DNA from: Methanoculleus sp. UBA208
Lineage (GTDB): Archaea > Halobacteriota > Methanomicrobia > Methanomicrobiales > Methanoculleaceae
NCBI RefSeq assembly: GCF_002498065.1
Contig: NZ_DAFZ01000114.1
Coordinates: 1-9,303 of the forward strand
Direction of reading: 5' to 3'
Length of the DNA stretch: 9,303 nt
This document shows, one piece after another, positions 1 through 4,891 of the stretch; position 1 is the stretch's first letter, and each line of letters begins with the position of its first letter. Below the pieces are notes generated by a model. That model had not been told where the DNA came from and ran no database searches. It was given only the letters and a program-made list of their open reading frames with translations. Made by a program: the position numbers and the translations under genes.

Positions 1-1
1 G

Positions 2-22
2 CAAGAGGGTTTCAACAGAGCC
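2..22 (-). repeat. Left insertion-sequence tip (terminal inverted repeat)
   Basis: This 21-base stretch is the exact reverse complement of 9283-9303. Read on the minus strand it begins GGCTCTGTTGAAA, which resembles the terminal inverted repeats of IS6-family elements (IS6100 begins GGCTCTGTTGCAAA). The element itself would lie to the left, outside the window. The reading frame at 24-218 continues into it with no start codon, so the tip appears to have cut a gene. The inverted match is seen directly; the IS6 assignment is inference from the tip alone, since no transposase is present. Confidence 0.7.
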
Positions 23-23
23 A

Positions 24-218
24 ATTTTTCACTATCAAGGAAAAAAGACGGCAATTCATACCAAAGTAAGCCACGGAAACAAGGAGATCAGTGACACATT
101 AATCAACCTCATGGCGAAGCAGATTTACCTCTCAAAATCTCAGTTTGAAGGGCTTGTCGAGTGTACCGTGAAAGAAGATGATTTGGTCAAGATTTATTCT
201 GAATCCGGGATGCTTTAG
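24..218 (+). pseudogene. C-terminal fragment (64 codons) of an unrecognised small protein, 5' end lost at IS tip
   Basis: An open frame enters from the insertion-sequence tip and stops at TAG 216-218. It reads I-F-H-Y-Q-G-K-K-T, then a block T-K-V-S-H-G, then M-A-K-Q, a run of hydrophobic and basic residues, and the end S-E-S-G-M-L. The composition (alternating basic/hydrophobic, one Cys, no low complexity) and an orderly end argue for real coding sequence. I do not recognise the family with certainty; the size and the charged SHG/MAKQ blocks would suit a small toxin-like or nucleic-acid-binding protein, but that is only a guess. The upstream part has been replaced by the tip at 2-22. An internal ATG at 111 could still start 35 residues, but no ribosome-binding site precedes it. 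Confidence 0.5.
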
Positions 219-287
219 AGGTCATTCAAATGCCCTCCCGATCATGACGATGCATGCCAGCTGTCCCCCGGTCGGAAGAGATAATCA

Positions 288-476
288 TCAAACAAAATCT
301 CCCTCTTCCATCAGACTGGCAGTATTCCTCAGCCCATACGCATCCAGAACCATGAACACGCCCATCATAAGCACGATTCTCACCAGCAAGAAGTTGAGGA
401 ACTCAATCAGCCTGTCAGGCAGTGTTGGAAGAGCACGACTAAAAACCTTCAGACCAATCGTATTTCGGAAAATACA
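288..476 (-). pseudogene. Remnant of a DUF308/HdeD-like membrane protein (C-terminal 60 or so residues)
   Basis: The minus strand encodes a piece clearly related to the C-terminus of the intact protein at 6320-7222. It contains F-R-N-T-I-G-L (intact: F-W-Y-T-L-G-L), L-P-D-R-L-I-E-F-L (intact: L-P-E-G-L-V-D-L-L) and VLDAYGLRNTASLMEEG (intact: VLDAWGLRNAARLMEAG), and it stops at the equivalent place. About four residues are missing near the loop before L-P. An in-frame TGA at 477-479 lies just upstream, and the remaining 240 residues of the family are absent. The residues kept are those of the last two membrane segments. It is a decayed paralogue or duplicate, not a functional gene. The next gene starts 29 bases further on, on the other strand. 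Confidence 0.8.
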
Positions 477-504
477 TCATCGCCAAAAAGAAGCATGTGA
501 TAGT

Positions 505-852
505 ATGTCTTTAACAGAAATAGGCTGCTGTGGGGCGTATTGCGGGACATGCCGGGTATTGAAGGAACAGGCATGCAAAGGGTGTAAAATCGGCTACGAT
601 ACCGGCGAGCGGGATATCGACAGGGCCAGATGCCGGATAAAGGTGTGCTGCATGAAGAAAGGCTATACATCCTGTGCGGATTGTCCCGAGCTCCATGGAT
701 GCCGGACACTGAACGAATTCTATGCTAAAAACGGGTACAAATACAAGAAGTATAAGCAGGCAATCGAGTTCATCAGACAAAAAGGGTATTCTGCATTTCT
801 CAAGATAGCCGGTACCTGGACGAATGCCTACGGAAAATATGAAAATAAGTGA
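505..852 (+). CDS. DUF3795-family cysteine-rich protein
   Basis: A 115-residue protein beginning M-S-L-T-E-I-G-C-C-G-A-Y-C-G-T-C. It carries about 12 cysteines arranged as CCGAYCGTC, CKGCK, CRIKVCC, CADCPE and HGC, followed by a basic, tyrosine-rich helical tail (YKYKKYKQAIEFI). This matches the DUF3795 family (PF12675) of bacteria and archaea, whose CGxYCxxC...CxGC pattern suggests metal or iron-sulfur binding; no reaction is known. The frame is open upstream to 178, but that extension overlaps the antisense DUF308 remnant and is low in coding quality, so I take the ATG at 505, where the family homology begins. Only a weak purine tract (AAAAAGAAG) precedes it. It is convergent with the methyltransferase gene ending at 880. 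Confidence 0.85.
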   Translation: MSLTEIGCCGAYCGTCRVLKEQACKGCKIGYDTGERDIDRARCRIKVCCMKKGYTSCADCPELHGCRTLNEFYAKNGYKYKKYKQAIEFIRQKGYSAFLKIAGTWTNAYGKYENK

Positions 853-870
853 CCGGGAGGAGTCCTCCGG
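853..870. terminator. Possible bidirectional terminator hairpin between convergent genes
   Basis: CCGGGAGGAGTCCTCCGG can fold as a six-pair stem with one bulged G and a five-base loop. It sits exactly in the 27-base gap between the stops of the DUF3795 gene (+) and the methyltransferase gene (-). There is no T run, so intrinsic termination is not assured. Confidence 0.3.
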
Positions 871-879
871 ATAGTACCC

Positions 880-1563
880 TCACCACACCCCGGGCACCAG
901 CCGGTAGCGTGTCTTCTGCCGGTACTCCGCGTACCCCGGGAGTTCCCTCACTAAAACCTCTTCTTCGTTCCGGATCCGGAGAATGATGAGTGCGGGCACG
1001 GGGAGAAACACGAAGAACGCCCAGAAGGACCCGAGGGCGAGCGGCGTCGCAAGAAACATCAGGATCGTTCCCAGGTACATGGGATGGCGGACGACGGCGT
1101 AGGGGCCGGTCTCGATCACCTTCTGCCCCGCCTCGACCTCCACCACCCGGGCCGCATAACTGTTCTCCCGGATTGTCAGGAAGAATATGAGATACCCGAG
1201 GAGAACCAGTCCGTCGGCCGCGAGGACTACGGCGACCGGCAGGTCCGACCACCCGAACCGGTAATCAAGGCCCGGGATGACAAAGCCGACGATGAGAACG
1301 ATCGAAGAGAGTGCTATAATCGTCCTCTGCTCGCTCTCCCGCTCCCGCGTCCTCATGCGCCGTTCGAGGAGCTCCGGGTCGTGCTTCAGGAGATACAGGG
1401 CTGCGAAGGCTATGGGTATGAAGAGAACGCCCAGATAAAGCCACCCCTCCCAGTAATGGATCGAACCGGCGGGGACGAAGAGGAGCAGGGCTACGACAAT
1501 GAGCCCCGCGATGAACCTGGCCAGAACCGCTCCCGCCAACCGGGCAGCGCTCCCCTCCGTCAT
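880..1563 (-). CDS. Membrane methyltransferase of the isoprenylcysteine carboxyl methyltransferase (ICMT/PEMT) type
   Basis: A 227-residue integral membrane protein with about five hydrophobic segments (roughly 13-33, 40-59, 82-98, 108-131, 167-195). The C-terminal half has the family signature: GPYAVVRHPMYLG at 153-165, then N-E-E-E at 199-202, LPGYAEY at 208-214 and the ending R-Y-R-L-V-P-G-V-W. In ICMT-like enzymes (PF04140/PF04191) these regions bind S-adenosylmethionine and the membrane-embedded acceptor. The substrate in archaea is unknown; a lipid or small hydrophobic thiol or amine is plausible, and prenyl-cysteine methylation cannot be assumed. The ATG at 1561-1563 lies seven bases after the TAA of the regulator gene, so the two are probably co-transcribed. 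A 24-base copy of its 3' end is found again at 2893-2916. Confidence 0.85.
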   Translation of the reverse strand: MTEGSAARLAGAVLARFIAGLIVVALLLFVPAGSIHYWEGWLYLGVLFIPIAFAALYLLKHDPELLERRMRTRERESEQRTIIALSSIVLIVGFVIPGLDYRFGWSDLPVAVVLAADGLVLLGYLIFFLTIRENSYAARVVEVEAGQKVIETGPYAVVRHPMYLGTILMFLATPLALGSFWAFFVFLPVPALIILRIRNEEEVLVRELPGYAEYRQKTRYRLVPGVW

Positions 1564-1570
1564 AGATGCA

Positions 1571-2164
1571 TTACCCTGCTCTGTTCCTTCTGGGCGTCCT
1601 GTTCCGGATCCCCTTCGTTGCTTCCCGGGATCTACCCGCCACCGAACCCTTCCTCGATGCCGTTATCCCTGGTCGCCCAACGCGTCTCCACTGTATTCCC
1701 GGTTCTGCAACACTTCCCGATGTCGTTATCTCCGATTGCCCCACGCATCTCCCCCTGGTTTCCGTATCCCTTCCCGATCCTGTGCCGACAGCCGGTGCCG
1801 CCCCAACCCCGGCACGTGGTTCCGGAAGCGCCTGTTGTTCAGGAATGACGACGCCATTGAGTACCTCAAACAGTCTCAGCCCCAGAGCGGTCGGCTCGTA
1901 GAACACCTTCCGCTTATCGGCAAAATCCTCGAGTTTGGCGATCTTCCTTGCCACAAGCCCGCCGTCGACAAGACCTTTCAGCACCGGGCCGATGCTGTTC
2001 GGGTTCGCCTTGAACTCCTCTTTTATCTCGCTGAAGTACTTCCTGCCCTCGAGCACCAGGGCTATGTACACGGCCCACCGGAGATCGCTATTCAGTTCCA
2101 TCACGGCAGCCCGGGCCTCGTAGGGGACTTCGTTCAGGAATTTTTCGACAACTGCCTGCTCCAT
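1571..2164 (-). CDS. Winged-helix transcriptional regulator with a low-complexity repeat tail
   Basis: A 197-residue protein. Residues 1-105 form a compact winged-helix domain: helix W-A-V-Y-I-A-L-V-L-E-G, a helix-turn-helix at about 43-67 (Y-F-S-E-I-K-E-E-F then S-I-G-P-V-L-K-G-L) and a wing up to K-V-F-Y-E-P-T. This resembles archaeal ArsR/PadR/HxlR-type regulators; the subfamily is uncertain. Residues 110-197 are a Gly/Arg/Ser/Thr-rich tail containing two copies of a 21-residue unit (RCVGQSEITTS / RRVGRPGITAS), encoded by a 63-bp tandem repeat. The tail is unlike any wHTH protein I know and may be an expanded or frameshifted extension. The start has a strong site, GAGGTGAGGT directly before ATG 2162-2164. 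The regulator probably controls its own operon and the divergent gene through the palindromes at 2185-2253. Confidence 0.75.
   Translation of the reverse strand: MEQAVVEKFLNEVPYEARAAVMELNSDLRWAVYIALVLEGRKYFSEIKEEFKANPNSIGPVLKGLVDGGLVARKIAKLEDFADKRKVFYEPTALGLRLFEVLNGVVIPEQQALPEPRAGVGAAPAVGTGSGRDTETRGRCVGQSEITTSGSVAEPGIQWRRVGRPGITASRKGSVAGRSREATKGIRNRTPRRNRAG
1655..1780. repeat. 63-bp imperfect tandem repeat (2 copies) inside the regulator tail
   Basis: Copy one begins CGATGCCGTTATCCC at 1655 and copy two CGATGTCGTTATCTC at 1718. The first 35 bases of each are clearly alike (GCCCAACGCGTCTCC against GCCCCACGCATCTCC) and the rest has drifted. The period is exactly 21 codons, so the repeat keeps the reading frame of the minus-strand regulator. 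Confidence 0.6.
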
Positions 2165-2174
2165 ACCTCACCTC
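2165..2174 (-). promoter_or_regulatory. Ribosome-binding site of the regulator gene
   Basis: On the minus strand GAGGTGAGGT lies immediately before the ATG at 2164-2162. GAGGTG pairs well with the archaeal 16S 3' end and fixes this start. Confidence 0.7.
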
Positions 2175-2184
2175 AACACGGACA

Positions 2185-2206
2185 TTAGTTACATATAGCT
2201 AACTGA
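2185..2206. promoter_or_regulatory. Palindromic operator 1 (AGTTA...TAACT)
   Basis: TTAGTTA at 2185-2191 faces TAACTGA at 2200-2206 across eight bases, a 6-of-7 inverted repeat. It lies between the minus-strand TATA-like box (2205-2213) and the expected start of transcription of the regulator operon, a typical repressor position in archaea. The likely binder is the winged-helix protein encoded next to it (inference). Confidence 0.55.
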
Positions 2207-2219
2207 TATAACCGTTTCG
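2205..2219 (-). promoter_or_regulatory. BRE/TATA-like promoter of the regulator-methyltransferase operon
   Basis: Read on the minus strand, CGAAACGGTTATATC combines a purine-rich CGAAA (BRE-like) with TTATATC. It is about 45 bases before the regulator ATG, leaving a leader of about 20 bases that contains the ribosome-binding site. Confidence 0.45.
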
Positions 2220-2229
2220 CCAACATCGG

Positions 2230-2258
2230 TTAGTATTACGTAACTAATAGTTATAATA
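2230..2258 (+). promoter_or_regulatory. Overlapping palindromes and TATA-like box of the gene at 2281
   Basis: Three nested inverted repeats are seen: TTAGT/ACTAA at 2230-2247, TTACGTAA at 2236-2243, and the perfect TAACTA-A-TAGTTA at 2241-2253. The last runs into TTATAATA (2251-2258), centred about 26 bases before the ATG at 2281, so the transcript would start at or close to the ATG. The AGTTA/TAACT half-sites are the same as in operator 1, so one regulator could control both directions. Confidence 0.55.
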
Positions 2259-2280
2259 TCGCAATGATAATACTTTCTTA

Positions 2281-2862
2281 ATGGTACCGCCGAGGGGACG
2301 CTCGACCGGGCAGGATGCAGCCCGCATTCGCTTCGAGAGATTGAAGCGAGAGCTCCCCATCGGCATTTACGGCTCTTTTCACCAGGAGAGAAAGAACGAC
2401 CTGCTCAGGCTGAGGGGTGCCGTCAGGCAGCATGGTTACCTCAATGCGTGCATATCAGAAGACTTAGACGACAGACCTCACGAAGCACCAAATCCATCGG
2501 ACCCCGTATACGATCGTCGCTTGAGCATACAACTGATCGATCGGAGTGTGGCTCATGTCTTCGTCCTCGCAATGCCTGAGGAGGGAGAACCGGCCAACCT
2601 GATACAATCCGTTTCGATGGAACTGGAACGACTCACCGCACTCATGGAACATAGAATAAAGGACCATCAGGATGTCATGCTCCTTGTCCAGAACGGACTT
2701 ATGGACTGCATCGCAGGGAGCGCCGGAAACGTATGCAAGGGACTGATTGCCGGAAAGGAGTACGAGTGGGATATCGAATACTATACGCGGATTGGTACCA
2801 CCTTCAAACCGACGATCAACTTCTGTTATCGGTGTATTGAAAAGCGATGGGACCTATTATAG
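2281..2862 (+). CDS. Orphan Rossmann-like protein, TIR/SLOG/nucleoside-deoxyribosyltransferase type (tentative)
   Basis: A soluble 193-residue protein. After about 24 basic residues it has a beta strand and turn I-G-I-Y-G-S-F (26-32), then a helix E-R-K-N-D-L-L-R-L-R-G-A and a second strand with acidic loop C-I-S-E-D-L-D-D (about 55-62). A hydrophobic strand V-A-H-V-F-V-L-A follows (about 88-96), then a helix with a conserved-looking glutamate, S-V-S-M-E-L-E-R-L (about 109-117), and V-M-L-L-V (about 130). This order, with a Glu in the helix after 'SxS', is what TIR, SLOG and nucleoside 2-deoxyribosyltransferase folds share; these domains act on nucleotides such as NAD. The C-terminal 50 residues are Tyr/Cys rich and unassigned. 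The assignment is by pattern only. There is no ribosome-binding site; the gene looks leaderless. It stands alone on this strand, divergent from the regulator-methyltransferase operon. Confidence 0.6.
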   Translation: MVPPRGRSTGQDAARIRFERLKRELPIGIYGSFHQERKNDLLRLRGAVRQHGYLNACISEDLDDRPHEAPNPSDPVYDRRLSIQLIDRSVAHVFVLAMPEEGEPANLIQSVSMELERLTALMEHRIKDHQDVMLLVQNGLMDCIAGSAGNVCKGLIAGKEYEWDIEYYTRIGTTFKPTINFCYRCIEKRWDLL

Positions 2863-2922
2863 CGAACCCATCCAGCAACGATCTGAGGGGGCCACCCCGG
2901 GCACCAGCCGGTAGCGCCCGCC
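2863..2922 (-). other. Gap with a 24-base remnant of the methyltransferase 3' end
   Basis: Positions 2893-2916 are identical to 886-909, which encodes R-Y-R-L-V-P-G-V at the end of the methyltransferase. The stop codon and final Trp are not retained and nothing else of that gene is present. It lies between the stop of the Rossmann-like gene and the degenerate tail at 2923. Confidence 0.65.
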
Positions 2923-3020
2923 CTACCGCCCTTCCTCTCCCCGGATCATCATCTCCGCCGCATCCTCCAGGGAACCGAGTCCGATCCGGATGATCTCCCG
3001 GAGCCCGGCAATCTTTCGCC
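2923..3020 (-). pseudogene. Degenerate gene tail, copy 1 (unrecognised family)
   Basis: The minus strand reads R-K-I-A-G-L-R-E-I-I-R-I-G-L-G-S-L-E-D-A, then A-E-M-M-I-R-G-E-E-G-R and stop. It is an amphipathic, helix-like C-terminus. Upstream of 3020 the homology ends abruptly and the sequence becomes the AT-rich repeat array of the toxin-antitoxin promoter, so this is a fragment. A second copy of the same tail lies at 4181-4312 on the other side of the module. The matching stretches include ctaccgccc at the stop, cccggatcatc, and 16 identical bases at 3005-3020 and 4297-4312. I do not recognise the family. Confidence 0.6.
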
Positions 3021-3026
3021 ACATAC

Positions 3027-3102
3027 GATTGCCATACACCACCACTCGATTACATAATACACTCAATTGATTACAAAATAAACTCAATTGAACACATTTA
3101 GA
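3027..3102. repeat. 21-bp-period repeat array (operator-like) before the MNT-HEPN pair
   Basis: GATT(A) cores fall at 3027, 3048 and 3069, with GAAC at 3090, exactly 21 bases apart. The two central units share GATTACA-t/a-AATA, and the last two share ACTCAATTGA, which contains the palindrome TCAATTGA. A spacing of two helical turns puts all sites on the same face of the DNA, as for a cooperative repressor. The array ends about 17 bases before the TATA-like box, so the N-terminal winged helix of the downstream protein is the natural candidate binder. Confidence 0.65.
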
Positions 3103-3117
3103 AATCAAAAGAGCACC

Positions 3118-3127
3118 TTTTTATAAT
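3118..3127 (+). promoter_or_regulatory. TATA-like promoter element of the MNT-HEPN operon
   Basis: TTTTTATAAT lies centred about 26 bases before the ATG at 3148. No ribosome-binding site is seen before that ATG, so the message is probably leaderless. Confidence 0.5.
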
Positions 3128-3147
3128 CAACAGGCCCATCCCCATAC

Positions 3148-3744
3148 ATGCTTGAAGTCCTCATCACCTCGGAGACGAGAGTGAGACTGCTCACGCTATT
3201 CCTTATGAATCCCGGCAAGGAGTATTACATACGCCAGATCGAGAGGCTTGTCGGGAAGAACTACGCGCTTGTCCGGAAGGAACTCGCAAGACTCGAATCG
3301 TTCGGACTATTGACGTCGGAGGTGAAGGGGAACCAGACATACTATTCTGTCGACCAGGATTTCTTCCTCTACCCCGAGTTGCAGAGACTGGTACTCAAGA
3401 CCGAGGGGGTCGCCCAGGCCTTGAAGGAGCGGCTCGGCGAGATCGGAGATGTCGATTGCATATTCATCTACGGCTCGTTCGCGAAAGGAAGCGCAGGTGC
3501 AAAGAGCGATATCGACCTCTTCATCGTCGGGGATGTCGATGAAAACCGGCTGATCCCCCTGCTCAACGAGAGTGAAAGGACGCTTCAAAGGGCGATCAAT
3601 TATACGCTGGTAACAAAAGAAGAACTGCGGGACCGGGTCGCCGGGGCGGACCCGTTCATCACTAATGTCCTGAACGGGCCAAAAATCATGATCGAGGGCG
3701 AGGGATGCTATGGTAAAACGGCTGGAGACGGAAGGAAAGATTGA
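3148..3744 (+). CDS. wHTH-MNT nucleotidyltransferase, antitoxin of a HEPN/MNT pair
   Basis: A 198-residue two-domain protein. Residues 1-75 are a winged helix (helices V-R-L-L-T-L-F-L-M and Y-Y-I-R-Q-I-E-R-L, recognition helix near Y-A-L-V-R-K-E-L-A-R-L, wing K-G-N-Q-T-Y-Y-S-V). Residues 100-190 are a minimal nucleotidyltransferase: F-I-Y-G-S-F at 106-111, with the signature G-S-x10-D-x-D complete (G109, S110, D121, D123). In HEPN/MNT systems the MNT protein transfers AMP onto the HEPN toxin and so neutralises it. The reading frame overlaps the HEPN gene by 35 bases, indicating translational coupling. The winged helix probably makes it an autoregulator acting on the repeat array at 3027-3102. 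All catalytic residues are present although its partner is broken. Confidence 0.88.
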   Translation: MLEVLITSETRVRLLTLFLMNPGKEYYIRQIERLVGKNYALVRKELARLESFGLLTSEVKGNQTYYSVDQDFFLYPELQRLVLKTEGVAQALKERLGEIGDVDCIFIYGSFAKGSAGAKSDIDLFIVGDVDENRLIPLLNESERTLQRAINYTLVTKEELRDRVAGADPFITNVLNGPKIMIEGEGCYGKTAGDGRKD

Positions 3745-4139
3745 GAGGATACCCATCGATCGGAGAACGGTCAGGGAAGCGATCGATATCGCCGAACGAG
3801 ACCTTCGTGCCGCCGAAATGGACCTTGCGATCAGCAATGAATGGACATACAACATCGCCTACAACGCGGTTTTGTCGGCAGGCAGAGCACTGATGTTTGC
3901 CGGAGGCTACCGCCCGAAGGGCGGTGAAGGGCACGTTTCCGTGAAGGAATTCCTGGGGGTATCATCTCAATCAGGATGAGGTTGCCGTCTTCGACCGGAT
4001 GCGGAGAAAGCGGCATATGGCCACGTATGATGTCAGTTCCATCGTCACCCATACCGACGCAGAAAGTGCAATTACTATGGCAAGAACCCTGGTGGACACG
4101 ATAAAGGGAATTCTTACAGAGGATGGATTCTTATCGTAA
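3710..4139 (+). pseudogene. HEPN-domain toxin partner, frameshifted by one base in a G5 run
   Basis: The ATG at 3710 opens a helical HEPN protein (E-A-I-D-I-A-E-R-D-L then N-I-A-Y-N-A-V-L-S-A-G-R-A-L-M-F-A-G-G-Y-R-P-K). As written, it ends after 89 residues at TGA 3977-3979. Skipping one G of the run 3955-3959 restores L-G-Y-H-L-N-Q-D-E and carries the frame to TAA 4137-4139, giving about 142 residues, the normal HEPN length. The RNase motif R-x5-H (F-D-R-M-R-R-K-R-H-M-A-T-Y, 3990-4028) lies wholly after the shift, so the short product would be inactive. HEPN toxins of this class cleave RNA or are AMPylated near this motif by the partner. The cause could be true inactivation, slippage or phase variation at the G run, or a sequencing error. 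Confidence 0.85.
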
Positions 4140-4180
4140 CGCACTGTTGTGCGGGCAGGTACGGTGCGGAGACGCCGGCT

Positions 4181-4312
4181 CTACCGCCCCTCTTCCCGGA
4201 TCATCGCTTCAACCGCCATCCTCCATCGGCCCGAGTTCGGTTCGGAGGATCGTCGGTTTCACCGCATAGCAGGAGTGAACGCCGGTATCACGGAGGCCGG
4301 CAATCTTTCGCC
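4181..4312 (-). pseudogene. Degenerate gene tail, copy 2
   Basis: On the minus strand this reads R-R-K-I-A-G-L-R-D, an inserted stretch of about 30-40 bases, then L-G-P-M-E-D, one extra G, and V-E-A-M-I-R-E-E-G-R with a stop. It is the same tail as copy 1 (2923-3020), with a frameshift and an insertion. The sequence further upstream on this strand (to about 4640) may be the decayed body of the gene. Confidence 0.55.
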
Positions 4313-4616
4313 GCTCTGTAGCCCCCCGGTGACGCCCGGGGGAATCTGCTTTGTCACTTCCCCGATGGTGATGAACCTTAGCACGACGGCAGGCACATGC
4401 GATCCCCACGAACTCCTCAAACGACCGGCAGGATGGCCCGGGCGCCGAATCCGTCCTTCCATGGCGTCCTCCATATCCTTCAGATTGCGGCCCTTTCACG
4501 CCGACGATAGCAGGGGTTCGAATGCCCTCAACAGCACCCCGGCCGATGGAGAACCGCTCTCCGCCGTTCATTCCTCGATCGGGAATCCCACGAAATCCGC
4601 CACAGCCGCTGCAGAC
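4313..4616 (-). other. Probable decayed coding sequence, no intact gene
   Basis: The stretch holds no convincing frame on either strand. On the minus strand short sensible pieces occur in different frames: L-K-D-M-E-D-A-M-E-G-R-I, then S-F-E-E-F-V-G-I-A-C, then V-V-L-R-F-I-T-I-G-E-V-T-K-Q-I. They lead towards K-I-A-G-L-R of copy 2. This fits a gene broken by several frameshifts and an in-frame stop; the family is not recognised. Confidence 0.35.
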
Positions 4617-4630
4617 ATCTATATATACTC
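4617..4630 (+). promoter_or_regulatory. Strong TATA-like box upstream of the propeller gene
   Basis: ATCTATATATACTC is the clearest TATA sequence between 4140 and 4892. A start near 4650 would leave a leader of about 240 bases before the ATG at 4892. A leaderless 65-codon frame beginning GTG at 4652 also fits the spacing but looks non-coding (Arg/Pro rich, no domain). No other structure is obvious in 4650-4880. Confidence 0.4.
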
Positions 4631-4880
4631 TGTTCCCTATCCCGCCGCGACGTGGGATCATTGATGCCGTGGAAATTTTCACCCTACACCGCCTGCAGGC
4701 AGATCTTCCCTTTTGAGACAGGTCAACGAGACATACGCGCACCAGGAGCAGCGAGACACCCGGAAAACAGTGGCAACACCATCCACCTGTCTGCACGAGA
4801 GCAGCGCACGCGGGATCGTGATCGCATGCACAGGGCTCTTCGCCCTTGAAACGAGGCGGAGAGCCGGCAACAGTCGAGGA

Positions 4881-4885
4881 AGGTG
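4881..4885 (+). promoter_or_regulatory. Ribosome-binding site of the propeller gene
   Basis: AGGTG six bases before the ATG at 4892. It favours that ATG over the in-frame GTG at 4883, which would itself overlap the site. Confidence 0.6.
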
Positions 4886-4891
4886 AAACGT

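Noticed and set aside
178..504. Upstream 109-codon extension of the DUF3795 frame from ATG 178
   Set aside because: It crosses the antisense DUF308 remnant and the end of the left fragment, has no coding character, and family homology starts at the ATG at 505.
1084..2188. Long plus-strand frames opposite the methyltransferase and regulator genes
   Set aside because: They are antisense shadows of GC-rich genes with no domains and an Arg/Pro-rich composition.
3027..3102. CRISPR array or plasmid iterons
   Set aside because: The units are 21 bp with no spacers and lie directly before a toxin-antitoxin promoter; no Cas or replication-initiation gene is present, so an operator array is simpler.
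4209..4796. 195-codon minus-strand frame
   Set aside because: It contains sensible fragments only in pieces and in competing frames; better explained as decayed sequence with the copy 2 tail.
4652..4849. 65-codon frame starting GTG 27 bases after a TATA box
   Set aside because: The spacing fits a leaderless gene, but composition is Arg/Pro rich without hydrophobic core or motif; kept only as a note with the promoter.
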